From: Defluviitalea phaphyphila
GTDB lineage: Bacteria > Bacillota > Clostridia > Lachnospirales > Defluviitaleaceae
Direction of reading: 5' to 3'
NCBI RefSeq assembly: GCF_001466305.1
Contig: NZ_JWID01000003.1
Location: forward strand, 2,186-66,185
Length of the DNA: 64,000 nt
Shown: positions 27,650 through 36,229 of the stretch, one piece after another
Layout: each line of letters opens with the position of its first letter
Position numbering within the stretch: position 1 is the first letter of the stretch
Notes under the pieces: model-generated
The model's input: the letters and a program-made list of their open reading frames with translations, nothing else
Told to the model about the DNA's origin: nothing
The model's database searches: none
Made by a program: the position numbers and the translations under genes

Positions 27650-28027
27650 ATGGGATTATTAAATGGAATTATGGGAAATGCTTCAGAATGTAGTGTAGAA
27701 GAAGTAATAAAAGAATATGGGAAATTATTAGCAGAAGGAGAAAAAATAGAAAAGGCATATAAGCTTATAAGAGATCTGTTTATCTTTACAGATAAAAGAC
27801 TTATATTAGTAGATAAACAGGGAGTTACAGGGAAAAAAGTTGATCATCATTCTATTCCTTATAAAAGTATAACGCATTTTAGCATTGAAACAGCGGGGCA
27901 TTTAGATTTAGATGCTGAATTAAAGATATGGATTTCTGGTTCAGAGTTTCCAATTAAAAAACAATTTAATAAAAATTTAAACATATATGAGCTTCAATCA
28001 GTATTAGCAAAATATATATTAGGATAG
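27650..28027 (+). CDS. Bacterial PH-domain protein (bPH_1)
   Basis: 125 residues. KAYKLIRDLFIFTDKRLILVDKQGVTGKKVDHHSIPYKSITHFSIETAG and ELKIWISG are the core of the bacterial pleckstrin-homology family, which forms ring-shaped oligomers. Function is not firmly known, but expression is often stress-linked. The gene stands alone with AGGAGGAATG as ribosome binding site. The 27358-27649 gap before it carries no gene and must hold divergent promoters. Confidence 0.85.
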   Translation: MGLLNGIMGNASECSVEEVIKEYGKLLAEGEKIEKAYKLIRDLFIFTDKRLILVDKQGVTGKKVDHHSIPYKSITHFSIETAGHLDLDAELKIWISGSEFPIKKQFNKNLNIYELQSVLAKYILG

Positions 28028-28127
28028 ATATAGTTATTATATATTTTTATATGAAAAAGTTATATGTAATAAAATTAATAAAAAGCCTATATATTATTAT
28101 TTATTTAATTGAGAAATTTATTTTAAT

Positions 28128-28179
28128 AAAAAAGAGTATTTAAAACTATTTAAAAAGTAGTTTTATAATACTCTTTTTA
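28128..28179. terminator. Bidirectional terminator between convergent genes
   Basis: AAAAAGAGTATT...AAAACTA pairs with TAGTTTT...AATACTCTTTTT, with A-tract on one side and T-tract on the other. It separates the PH-domain gene from the convergent superoxide dismutase gene. Confidence 0.88.
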
Positions 28180-28196
28180 TTTTTATAAATAAATAA

Positions 28197-28709
28197 TTAA
28201 TATACAAAAAAGTTATAATAAAGATTAGGATAAATAGGATAAATTATACCACAAGCTAGTCTTTTACCAGCATTTCCTGAAGGTTGACTTCTATAATCAT
28301 CAGGACTTTCATGAATAATTATACTTTTTCCTAAAATATCTTTTGGCTTAAATTTATTAGTAAAAAAAGTCATTGAAGCAATTCCATTATTAGAAAAAAG
28401 CACTGGAAAATCACCGGCATGATTACCATGGGGTTGGTTATAAGGATTCCAATGTCCTCCAGCATCTTGGAAAGGATTTTCTTCATCTCCTACATTACAA
28501 TTACCATATTCATGAATATGAAATCCATGGGGACCAATGGGTAAATTACCGTTTTCACTAGGTTTATATGGAGGAAGACCGGTAACATGTACAGATACTT
28601 GAGTTCCACCAGGAACATCTTTAAATATTACTTTGCCTCTAAGTTTAGGTGCAAGGGGACCACCTATAATATCTGCTTGGGCCATTAATGTATAATTATT
28701 ATTAAACAT
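28197..28709 (-). CDS. Superoxide dismutase [Cu-Zn], cytoplasmic form
   Basis: 170 residues. All metal ligands of Cu,Zn-SOD are present: His64 and His66 (HIH), bridging His86 (GGH), His94, His97 and Asp100 (HGNHAGD), and His133 (IIHE). The Cys71-Cys153 disulfide pair and the active-site Arg150 (KRLACG) are also present, so it should be active. There is no signal peptide or lipobox, unlike most bacterial SodC, so the protein would be cytosolic or exported by another route, perhaps in spores. An upstream in-frame ATG at 28739 is less likely because AGAGGTG fits the ATG at 28709. Cu,Zn-SOD is uncommon in clostridia. Confidence 0.9.
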   Translation of the reverse strand: MFNNNYTLMAQADIIGGPLAPKLRGKVIFKDVPGGTQVSVHVTGLPPYKPSENGNLPIGPHGFHIHEYGNCNVGDEENPFQDAGGHWNPYNQPHGNHAGDFPVLFSNNGIASMTFFTNKFKPKDILGKSIIIHESPDDYRSQPSGNAGKRLACGIIYPIYPNLYYNFFVY

Positions 28710-29074
28710 ATTTTCACCTCTTAAAACTACAAATCTCAAAGCTTTTTTTAGTAATTTTATAGTATATAATATGATAAATGTTTTAATAAATTGAATAAAA
28801 AATATTTATAATACGTAAAGAGTTACATTCAAAGTGTTGAATAAATCTTATTAAAAAATGATTAAAGATTATTATAAGAAATAATTTTTTTATAAGAATG
28901 GGAATTTATAAGGGGTTAAGAATTTTACACTAAGAAATATTATGAAGAACAATTAGACAAAGTTCTAATTAAGATATTAATATTAAATATTTAAGTTAAA
29001 TATATAAAAAAACTAACAATGATATATTTTCTTCTATTATGTTATACTTAAATAAAAAATAGAGGATGATGATT

Positions 29075-29731
29075 ATGCAAGCAATATTTGAAACAATTTT
29101 TGATATAGTTTATTTATCTACAGTTATTTCACTGGGATTTATTATGATAAAACGGGGAGAAAAAAATAGTCTTACTTGGCTTTTTGGAATTATGGCAGTG
29201 ATTTTAGGATTTGGAGATGCTTTTCATCTTATTCCAAGGGCATATGGACTTTTAACTACAGGACTTGAAGCAAATGTAATAGCTCTTGGATTTGGTAAGC
29301 TAGTAACATCTATAACAATGACTATATTTTACATTATTTTATACTATATATGGAGAAAAAGATATGATATTAAGGATAAACAAATATTATCAATAGGGAT
29401 TCTAGTATTAGGAATAACAAGGATAATTCTTTGTTTATTACCACAAAATCAGTGGTTATCAGCTGATGCTCCCGTGTCATGGGGAATTTATAGAAATATT
29501 CCTTTTGTAATAATAGGAATTATAATCATCTTTTTATTTTATAAATATTCAAGGATACACAATGATAAAACCTTTTCAAATATGTGGTTAGCTATACTTC
29601 TTTCATTTGCATTTTATATTCCAGTTGTGTTATTTGCTAAAATAATGCCTATTGTTGGAATGTTAATGATTCCCAAGACAATAGCATATGTTTGGATTGT
29701 TAAAATGGGATATAATACTTTAAAAAAATAA
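29075..29731 (+). CDS. Polytopic membrane protein of unknown function
   Basis: 218 residues with about seven hydrophobic helices, GDAFHLIPRAYGLLTTGLE in a loop near residues 48-68, and APVSWGIYRNIPFV near 137. I do not recognise the family. Three in-frame ATGs lie at 29066, 29069 and 29075. AGAGG at 29061-29065 best fits the last, and gives a typical N-terminus. A frameshifted small membrane gene follows after 50 bases. The gap 28740-29074 contains only AT-rich spacer with a possible TATACT -10 element near 29043. Confidence 0.7.
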   Translation: MQAIFETIFDIVYLSTVISLGFIMIKRGEKNSLTWLFGIMAVILGFGDAFHLIPRAYGLLTTGLEANVIALGFGKLVTSITMTIFYIILYYIWRKRYDIKDKQILSIGILVLGITRIILCLLPQNQWLSADAPVSWGIYRNIPFVIIGIIIIFLFYKYSRIHNDKTFSNMWLAILLSFAFYIPVVLFAKIMPIVGMLMIPKTIAYVWIVKMGYNTLKK

Positions 29732-29780
29732 CAAAAACTCAAAATTATTATTATATTAATGTTTGTGAGGAGCAAGAAAT

Positions 29781-29938
29781 ATGAAGTTATCAAAAGTATT
29801 ATTTGTAATGAGTAGTGTAATGTTTTTGGATTTATTAATATCCCTATAATAGGAACTAAAGGGTTATATTTAATATATTTTTTAGTCATGATAGGGTTTT
29901 TTATTTTATCTAAATTATTAAGAAATAATAGAGAATAA
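29781..29938 (+). pseudogene. Small membrane protein with a one-base frameshift
   Basis: From ATG 29781 (GTGAGGAGC upstream) the frame codes MKLSKVLFVMSSVMF and then stops after 22 codons. The -1 frame continues as a plausible membrane protein (GFINIPIIGTKGLYLIYFLV...KLLRNNRE) to a TAA at 29936. The switch falls in a T5 run at about 29823-29829; one extra T would restore a 52-residue protein. It is either a recent frameshift or a sequencing error. It lies between the membrane-protein gene and an NmrA-like gene. Confidence 0.5.
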
Positions 29939-29977
29939 TAAATAAGGGGAGTTATTTTAAAATAGAGGTGATATAAC

Positions 29978-30919
29978 TTGACTGATAAAAAACATGTAGC
30001 AGTTATTGGTAGTAGAGGACAAGTTGGAACTCCTTTAACTAAGGAATTATTAAACCAAGGGCATAAAGTTACCATGATTGCTAGATCACAAAAAACTAAA
30101 TTAGATCCAACAATCAAAGAATTTATACAACTAGGAGCAAATTTATCTATTTGTGATAATATGAAGGATGTAAAAGCTTTAAGTAAAGCTTTTGAAGGTT
30201 GTGATGTAGTGGTATGTTGTGTGCCAGGATCAAAGGAAATTATATTAGAATTTGAACCTATATGGTTAGAAGCGGCAGTATTAGCAGGAGTAAAACGTTT
30301 TGTTCCAACAGAATTTGGTGCTCATACAAAAAATTTAAATTATGGTGCAGGAGAAATATTTGATAATAAAAAAGTATTCCATGAAAAACTTTTTAAATCT
30401 GATATAGGATGGACATTATTTTATAATGGAGGATTTTTCGATTATTTTTTACCTAATCTAAGATATTTTGATGAAATCACAACTTTTGGACAAATGGATC
30501 TTCCAATATATACCCATGATATTAATGATGTTGGAACTATTGCAGCAAGAGCTATTACAGATGATCGTACTTTAAATAAATGCGTTCAGATGGATTATAA
30601 TGTTCTATCTCAAAAAGATATGCTTAATCTTCTTCATAAATATTGGCCTAATGCTCCCTTTGTTTATAAGCATTATTCATCAGCTTATATTAAATATATG
30701 AAAAATAATAATGGAAATGAAATTACAGCTAAAAAAGGAGCAGAAACGGATAAAGAACGTTGGGGTATTAATTATGTTATATATGTTTTAGGACAATTGG
30801 TTGCATTTACAGAGGATACTTTAAAAGCATCAGAATTATGGCCTGATTTTATTTGTAAAAATCCAGAAGATGCACTGAAAGACCCTAAATTTGTATTTGA
30901 AAAAGAAATCAATTTTTAA
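29978..30919 (+). CDS. NmrA-like NAD(P)-binding protein (isoflavone reductase-like)
   Basis: 313 residues of the atypical short-chain dehydrogenase superfamily. The Rossmann glycine motif is VIGSRGQVGTPL (about residues 10-21). VLAGVKRFVPTEFGA near 100-115 is the NmrA/isoflavone-reductase signature. Such proteins are NAD(P)-dependent reductases or redox sensors, and the substrate is unknown. The start is TTG, set by AGAGGTGA at 29964-29971. It appears monocistronic and ends at the hairpin at 30979. Confidence 0.82.
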   Translation: MTDKKHVAVIGSRGQVGTPLTKELLNQGHKVTMIARSQKTKLDPTIKEFIQLGANLSICDNMKDVKALSKAFEGCDVVVCCVPGSKEIILEFEPIWLEAAVLAGVKRFVPTEFGAHTKNLNYGAGEIFDNKKVFHEKLFKSDIGWTLFYNGGFFDYFLPNLRYFDEITTFGQMDLPIYTHDINDVGTIAARAITDDRTLNKCVQMDYNVLSQKDMLNLLHKYWPNAPFVYKHYSSAYIKYMKNNNGNEITAKKGAETDKERWGINYVIYVLGQLVAFTEDTLKASELWPDFICKNPEDALKDPKFVFEKEINF

Positions 30920-30978
30920 GCAGAAGTATTTAATCAAATTATAGGAATAATGTAATCAATTTTAATATTTTATATTTG

Positions 30979-31009
30979 AAAGGCAGAACCAAGGGTTTTG
31001 TCTTTTTTT
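30979..31009 (+). terminator. Intrinsic terminator
   Basis: AAAGGCAGAACC and GGTTTTGTCTTT pair over 12 bp with two G-U pairs and a 3-base loop, followed by a T-run. Confidence 0.85.
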
Positions 31010-31065
31010 ATATTTATATAACTATATATTATATAGGATTAAGTCTTTTGATAAATAAAAACATA

Positions 31066-31103
31066 TTGACAATCATCGATATATAAGTTATCATATCGAT
31101 GAT
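31066..31103 (+). promoter_or_regulatory. Promoter and ArsR operator of the arsR-ACR3 unit
   Basis: TTGACA (31066-31071) and TATCAT (31089-31094) are separated by 17 bases. An 11-bp perfect inverted repeat, ATCATCGATAT (31072-31082) and ATATCGATGAT (31093-31103), begins right after the -35 and covers the -10. Occupancy by ArsR would block transcription and metalloid binding would release it. Confidence 0.8.
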
Positions 31104-31127
31104 GATAGATTTGACAGGAGGGATTTT

Positions 31128-31433
31128 ATGGATGATTTCAAATATATTGCTGATATATTTAAAGCGTTTTGTGATGAAAGTAGATTAAAAATTATAAAAG
31201 CACTTCAATCTGGAGAAAAATGTGCTTGTACATTATTAGAGGAAGTACCTATAGCTCAATCTACTTTGTCACATCATATGAAAATTTTAGTAGAGAGTAC
31301 TATTGTTAAAAGTAGAAAAGAAGGTAAATGGACTTATTATAGTTTATCTGATAAAGGTAGTGCAGAAGCTATAGAACTACTTAGAAATATTCTAAAAAAA
31401 TCCGAAGATTATAAAACATATGCAAAATGTTAG
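31128..31433 (+). CDS. arsR: ArsR family metalloregulatory repressor (arsenic-type)
   Basis: 101 residues with a winged helix-turn-helix (IAQSTLSHHMKILVESTIV). GEKCACTLLE places two Cys in the position of the arsenite-sensing ELCVCDL motif of ArsR. It should repress its own operon by binding the inverted repeat over the promoter and dissociate when As(III) or Sb(III) binds the cysteines. An ACR3 efflux gene follows 193 bases downstream. The ribosome binding site is AGGAGGG. Confidence 0.9.
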   Translation: MDDFKYIADIFKAFCDESRLKIIKALQSGEKCACTLLEEVPIAQSTLSHHMKILVESTIVKSRKEGKWTYYSLSDKGSAEAIELLRNILKKSEDYKTYAKC

Positions 31434-31626
31434 TAAAAAAATTATTATAAATCATATTTAAATCCTATAGAATTTTTATCACTACGATAAATAAAGGAAT
31501 GAGATATAAGAATTAAAAAGATTAAACAAGTGTCAAATTTATTTATTGGGAATAGATTTATATTGGAATATAAATAAGTAATAGATTGACTTTTAAAATT
31601 TAAAAAAATAGAAAAGAGGGATAATA

Positions 31627-32679
31627 ATGAGTAAACAAAAATTAGAAGGCATAAGCTTTTTTGAACGTTATTTAACTTTATGGGTTGCTCTGTGTATGGT
31701 TATAGGGGTTTTGATTGGAGAGTATTTACCTTTTATTCCAGAGTTTTTAAGTAATTTTGAATTTGCAAATGTATCAATACCTATAGCAATTTTAATTTGG
31801 CTTATGATTTACCCAATGATGATGAAAGTAGATTTTAATAGTATAAAAAATGTTGGGAAAAATCCAAAAGGTCTTTTTGTGACATGGGTTGTAAATTGGT
31901 TAATAAAGCCATTTACTATGTTTGGAATAGGATATTTATTTTTTAATATTATTTTTAAAAATTTGATTTCGCCTGATTTAGCATCAGATTATCTTGCAGG
32001 AGCAGTACTCCTTGGAGCAGCTCCCTGTACTGCTATGGTATTTGTATGGAGTCATTTAACTAAAGGAAATCCAGCTTATACTGTTGTTCAAGTAGCAACT
32101 AATGATTTAATTATTTTAGTTGCTTTTACACCTATTGTTGCATTTTTGTTAGGAGTAAGTGGATTTACAATCCCATTGGCAACACTTATTCTTTCAGTAG
32201 TTCTTTTTGTGGTAATTCCTCTTACTGGCGGAATATTAACAAGGAATATAATGATTAAAAATAAGGGTGAAGATTATTTTAAAAATACATTTTTACCAAA
32301 ATTAAACAATGTAACTATTAGTGGATTATTGATTACACTTATTTTAATTTTTTCATTCCAAGGACATGTAATTTTAGAAAATCCAATTCATATTATTCTT
32401 ATTGCTATTCCATTAATCATACAGACTATGTTAATTTTTGGAATAGGATATGGTGCTAGTTATTTTTTAAAATTACCCCATGATATAGCAGCTCCTGCTG
32501 GAATGATTGGAGCATCGAATTTTTTTGAACTAGCAGTAGCTGTTGCTATATCCTTATTTGGGGCAGAAAGTCCTGTTGCTTTAGCTACTATTGTTGGTGT
32601 TCTTGTAGAGGTTCCGGTTATGTTAATGCTTGTACGATTTGCAAATAGCACAAAAGGATGGTTTTGTAAAAAAGTATAA
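31627..32679 (+). CDS. acr3: Arsenite efflux transporter, ACR3 family
   Basis: 350 residues with ten membrane helices. The conserved Cys lies in LGAAPCTAMVFVWSHLTKGNPAYT (near residue 138), required for arsenite transport in ACR3 proteins, and MIYPMMMKVDF near the start is diagnostic. It exports As(III) using the proton gradient. It is controlled with the upstream ArsR. No arsenate reductase or arsA lies nearby. A terminator follows at 32745. Confidence 0.93.
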   Translation: MSKQKLEGISFFERYLTLWVALCMVIGVLIGEYLPFIPEFLSNFEFANVSIPIAILIWLMIYPMMMKVDFNSIKNVGKNPKGLFVTWVVNWLIKPFTMFGIGYLFFNIIFKNLISPDLASDYLAGAVLLGAAPCTAMVFVWSHLTKGNPAYTVVQVATNDLIILVAFTPIVAFLLGVSGFTIPLATLILSVVLFVVIPLTGGILTRNIMIKNKGEDYFKNTFLPKLNNVTISGLLITLILIFSFQGHVILENPIHIILIAIPLIIQTMLIFGIGYGASYFLKLPHDIAAPAGMIGASNFFELAVAVAISLFGAESPVALATIVGVLVEVPVMLMLVRFANSTKGWFCKKV

Positions 32680-32744
32680 AAATTATGATATAAAATATTA
32701 AAAAGTTAATAAGAAAATAAAAAGGTTCAAGTTTTATGTATTTT

Positions 32745-32772
32745 AAGGTAGCTTATATAGGCTACCTTTTTG
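32745..32772 (+). terminator. Intrinsic terminator
   Basis: AAGGTAGC and GCTACCTT form an 8-bp perfect stem with an 8-base loop and a T-tract. Confidence 0.88.
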
Positions 32773-32847
32773 TTATGTTATTTAGAAAATTAATAATTTA
32801 TCTATTAAATTTAATTTTTATATAAAATTATATAGAGTTAATAAAAA

Positions 32848-32901
32848 CATAGATTTTAACTATGACAAAGTATAATTAATGAATATTACCCTATGACATA
32901 G
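32848..32901 (+). promoter_or_regulatory. MET-box-like palindrome and second CTATG site upstream of metE
   Basis: CATAGATTTTAACTATG (32848-32864) is a 17-bp imperfect palindrome close to the MET-box TATAGTTTnAAACTATA bound by LysR-type methionine regulators such as MtaR. A second motif, CTATGACATAG (32891-32901), is a perfect palindrome about the central A, and CTATGACA recurs at 32860 and 32891. I see no SAM riboswitch or T-box, so DNA-level control is likely. Confidence 0.5.
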
Positions 32902-32944
32902 TTTTATGATATTATTTGCATACAATAAATATTGAGGAGGGATT

Positions 32945-35218
32945 ATTATAAAAACATCAGTAATAGGATATCCAAGAATAGGGGAGTTAAGAGAATTAAA
33001 ATTTGCAACAGAAAAATATTTTAAAGGAGATATAACCCAAAAAGATCTTAAAAATATTACTTGTGATCTAAGAAAAAAGCATTGGAAAATACAAAGTAAT
33101 AATAAAATAGATTTTATTCCATCAAATGATTTTTCATTATATGATAACTTTTTAGATACTGCTGTTTTGTTAAATGTAATACCAAAAGTTTATAAACAAC
33201 TACAACTTAATCCACTAGATGAATATTTCGCAATGGCAAGAGGATATCAAGGAGAAAAGGGTGATGTTAAAGCTCTTGCCATGAAAAAATGGTTTAATAC
33301 AAATTATCACTATATTGTTCCTAAAATAGAAGATGATACAAAAATTTCTCTAGTTGGAACGAAACCTTTTGATGAATATTTAGAGGCGAGTAATTTAGGG
33401 ATATCAACAAAACCTGTAATTATTGGAGCATTTACCTTTTTAAAATTATCTAAATTTACAGGGAAAAAGACAGCCAAGGATTTTATATCAGATATTATTA
33501 AGGCATACTCAGATATTATTAAAAAATTTAATGAATTAGGAGCAAAATGGATACAATTTGATGAACCAGCTCTTGTTTTAGACTTAAATAAAGAAGATAT
33601 AAATATGTTTAATAAAATTTATGAAGGGATTTTATCAAATAAAAATAATATCAAAGTATTACTACAAACTTATTTTGGTGATATACGTGATTGTTATGCT
33701 AAAACAATTGAATTAGATTTTGATGGAATAGGGCTTGATTTTATAGAAGGAAAAAAGACATTGGAATTAATTAAAACACTGGGCTTCCCTAAAGATAAAG
33801 TTCTTTTTGCAGGAATTATTAATGGGAAAAATATATGGAAAAATAATTACAATAAGACTTTATCATTAATAAAAGAATTAAAAAAATATTGTAAAGAAGT
33901 AGTTTTAAGCACTTCATGCTCATTACTTCATGTCCCTTATACATTAAAGAATGAAGAAAAACTTGATGAAAAATACAAAAAATATTTTTCATTTGCAGAA
34001 GAAAAACTAAGAGAACTTTATGAATTGAAAAAAATATTATCTAGTAATAATGAAAAAGATATTAGCGAATTTATTAAAAATAAAAAAATATTTGAAGAAC
34101 CTAGAGACTGTAGTAATTATGATGTTAAATTTAAAATAGAATCTCTTATAGAAGATGATTTTAATAGATATCCCAATTTTAATGAACGAGAAAAAATTCA
34201 AAAACATGAGTTTAAATTTCCTATTTTACCTACTACTACAATTGGTTCTTTCCCTCAAACAGAAGAGGTTAAAAAAAATCGCTCTAATTATAAAAAGGGA
34301 AACATTTCATTGGAGAAATATAAAGAATTTAATAAGAAACAAATTTCAGAATGTATAAATTTACAAGAAAAAATAGGAATTGATGTACTTGTTCATGGAG
34401 AATTTGAACGAAATGACATGGTAGAATATTTTGGAGAGAATCTTGAAGGATTTATAATTACTGAAAAGGCATGGGTACAATCCTATGGTACTCGTTGTGT
34501 AAAGCCGCCTATAATATGGGGAGATGTTTATCGTTTGAGGCCAATAACAGTAGATTATTCTGTATATGCACAATCTCTAACAAAAAAATATGTAAAAGGT
34601 ATGTTAACAGGTCCAGTAACTATTTTAAATTGGTCTTTTCCTAGGGAAGATATTTCTCTTAAAGAAAGTGCTTTTCAGATTGCTCTAGCTATAAGAGAAG
34701 AAGTTCTTGATTTAGAATCAAATGGAATAAAAATTATTCAAATAGATGAAGCTGCTCTTAGGGAAAAATTACCTCTCAGAAAAAAAGATTGGAATAGTGA
34801 ATATTTAGATTGGGCTATACCAGCATTTAGACTGACTCATAGTGGAGTAAAACCTACTACACAAATTCATACTCATATGTGTTATAGTGAATTTTCTGAT
34901 ATAATAAAATATATTGACGAAATGGATGCAGATGTGATAACCTTTGAAGCATCAAGGTCTGATTTAACTATTATTGATACTTTAAAAGAAAATGGTTTTA
35001 AAACAGAAGTTGGTCCAGGAGTATATGACATTCATTCTCCTAGAATTCCAAGTGCATCAGAAATTAAAGAAATAATATTAGAAATACTCAAAAAAATACC
35101 TAAAGAAAAATTATGGATTAATCCTGATTGTGGCTTAAAGACAAGAGAATATAAAGAAGTGGTGCCAAGCCTTGAAAACTTAGTTTCTGCAGTAAAAGAA
35201 ATAAGAAGGAGTTTATAA
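32945..35218 (+). CDS. metE: Cobalamin-independent methionine synthase MetE, apparent ATT start
   Basis: 757 residues from an ATT at 32945, the normal family length. The N-terminus (IKTSVIGYPRIGELRELKFATEKYF) is the conserved MetE start, so the Met position falls on ATT; the frame has a stop at 32933 and no ATG, GTG or TTG before residue 75. GGAGGG at 32936 lies 3-4 bases upstream. The zinc ligands His644, Cys646 (THMC), Glu668 (FEASR) and Cys729 (NPDCG) are intact. It transfers a methyl group from methyltetrahydrofolate-polyglutamate to homocysteine. metF follows 2 bases later and supplies the methyl donor. Confidence 0.9.
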   Translation: MIKTSVIGYPRIGELRELKFATEKYFKGDITQKDLKNITCDLRKKHWKIQSNNKIDFIPSNDFSLYDNFLDTAVLLNVIPKVYKQLQLNPLDEYFAMARGYQGEKGDVKALAMKKWFNTNYHYIVPKIEDDTKISLVGTKPFDEYLEASNLGISTKPVIIGAFTFLKLSKFTGKKTAKDFISDIIKAYSDIIKKFNELGAKWIQFDEPALVLDLNKEDINMFNKIYEGILSNKNNIKVLLQTYFGDIRDCYAKTIELDFDGIGLDFIEGKKTLELIKTLGFPKDKVLFAGIINGKNIWKNNYNKTLSLIKELKKYCKEVVLSTSCSLLHVPYTLKNEEKLDEKYKKYFSFAEEKLRELYELKKILSSNNEKDISEFIKNKKIFEEPRDCSNYDVKFKIESLIEDDFNRYPNFNEREKIQKHEFKFPILPTTTIGSFPQTEEVKKNRSNYKKGNISLEKYKEFNKKQISECINLQEKIGIDVLVHGEFERNDMVEYFGENLEGFIITEKAWVQSYGTRCVKPPIIWGDVYRLRPITVDYSVYAQSLTKKYVKGMLTGPVTILNWSFPREDISLKESAFQIALAIREEVLDLESNGIKIIQIDEAALREKLPLRKKDWNSEYLDWAIPAFRLTHSGVKPTTQIHTHMCYSEFSDIIKYIDEMDADVITFEASRSDLTIIDTLKENGFKTEVGPGVYDIHSPRIPSASEIKEIILEILKKIPKEKLWINPDCGLKTREYKEVVPSLENLVSAVKEIRRSL

Positions 35219-35220
35219 TT

Positions 35221-36084
35221 ATGAAAACTTCGGAATTTTTTAAAAATAAAAAAGTTTTTTCTTTAGAAGTGTTTCCGCCGAAACGAACAGATTCTATAGA
35301 TACTATTTATGATACAATTGAAAAATTAAAAGATATTTCTCCAGACTTTATAAGTGTTACTTATGGAGCGGGGCAAAGTAAAAATAATAAAGAGACGATA
35401 AAGATAGCTTCTACTATAAAAAATTCTTATAATATAGAAAGTATTGTACATTTACCTTGCATTAATTTTTCAAAAGAAGATATTTTAGAAATTTTAAACA
35501 ATTTAAAAGAAAAAAATATAGAAAATATACTTGCATTACGTGGAGATATTAATCCTAATTTTAAGCCCAAAGGTGATTTTAAATATGCCAGTGATTTGAT
35601 TTCATTTATAAAAGAAAATGGAGATTTTAATATAATCGCAGCTTGTTATCCTGAAGGACATATGGAATGTCCTTCAATAGTTGAAGATATTAAAAATTTA
35701 AAAATTAAAGTTGATGCTGGAGCAAACCAACTAATAACACAATTATTTTTTAATAATGATTATTTTTATTCATTTAGAGAAAGAGCTACTATTGCTGGAA
35801 TTAATGTTCCTATAGAGGCAGGGATAATGCCTGTTGTAAATAAAAAACAAATTGAAAGAATAGTTAGTCTTTGTGGTGTAGACCTTCCTAAAAAATTCAT
35901 TCATATATTAGATAAATATGGAGATAATCCCGAAGCCATGAGAGATGCTGGAATAGCGTATGCTATTGACCAAATAGTTGATTTGATAACTCAAGGAGTT
36001 GATGGAATACATTTATATACTATGAATAATGCATACGTTGCATTGCGTATTTATGAAGCAATTCATTCTTTGCTTCTTACATAA
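35221..36084 (+). CDS. metF: 5,10-methylenetetrahydrofolate reductase
   Basis: 287 residues, the size of bacterial MetF. LEVFPPKRTD carries the catalytic Glu region, LALRGD the FAD-binding segment, and QLFFNNDYFYSFRERA the substrate region. It reduces methylenetetrahydrofolate to methyltetrahydrofolate with FAD, feeding MetE. It begins 2 bases after the metE stop, with the ribosome binding site AGGAG inside the metE end, so the two are one transcript. Confidence 0.95.
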   Translation: MKTSEFFKNKKVFSLEVFPPKRTDSIDTIYDTIEKLKDISPDFISVTYGAGQSKNNKETIKIASTIKNSYNIESIVHLPCINFSKEDILEILNNLKEKNIENILALRGDINPNFKPKGDFKYASDLISFIKENGDFNIIAACYPEGHMECPSIVEDIKNLKIKVDAGANQLITQLFFNNDYFYSFRERATIAGINVPIEAGIMPVVNKKQIERIVSLCGVDLPKKFIHILDKYGDNPEAMRDAGIAYAIDQIVDLITQGVDGIHLYTMNNAYVALRIYEAIHSLLLT

Positions 36085-36087
36085 AAG

Positions 36088-36116
36088 CCTCTACTTAATT
36101 AAAGTAGAGGTTTTTT
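36088..36116 (+). terminator. Intrinsic terminator
   Basis: CCTCTACTT and AAGTAGAGG form a 9-bp perfect stem with an AATTA loop and TTTTTT tail at the end of metEF. Confidence 0.93.
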
Positions 36117-36141
36117 ATCTGAAAAATAGTTAAAGAAGTTG

Positions 36142-36206
36142 TTGACAAAGAATAATATAACGAATACAATACTTATATACCCATATGAGTATATAAGTAT
36201 TGTATT
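36142..36206 (+). promoter_or_regulatory. Promoter and 18-bp inverted-repeat operator of the arsR-arsP unit
   Basis: TTGACA (36142-36147) and TACAAT (36165-36170) are 17 bases apart. A perfect inverted repeat with 18-bp arms (36163-36180 and 36189-36206) and an 8-base centre containing CATATG covers the -10 and the transcription start. It is much longer than usual ArsR sites and may bind two dimers, or fold into a leader hairpin in RNA. Confidence 0.75.
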
Positions 36207-36229
36207 ATGATAAAAAGAAGGGGATAATT

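Noticed and set aside
31434-31626. A missing small ars gene between arsR and ACR3
   Set aside because: The 193-base gap has stops in all plus frames and no ribosome binding site other than that of ACR3.
32773-32940. SAM riboswitch or T-box for metE
   Set aside because: No GC-containing stems, specifier loop or T-box consensus is visible; the leader is almost wholly A/T.
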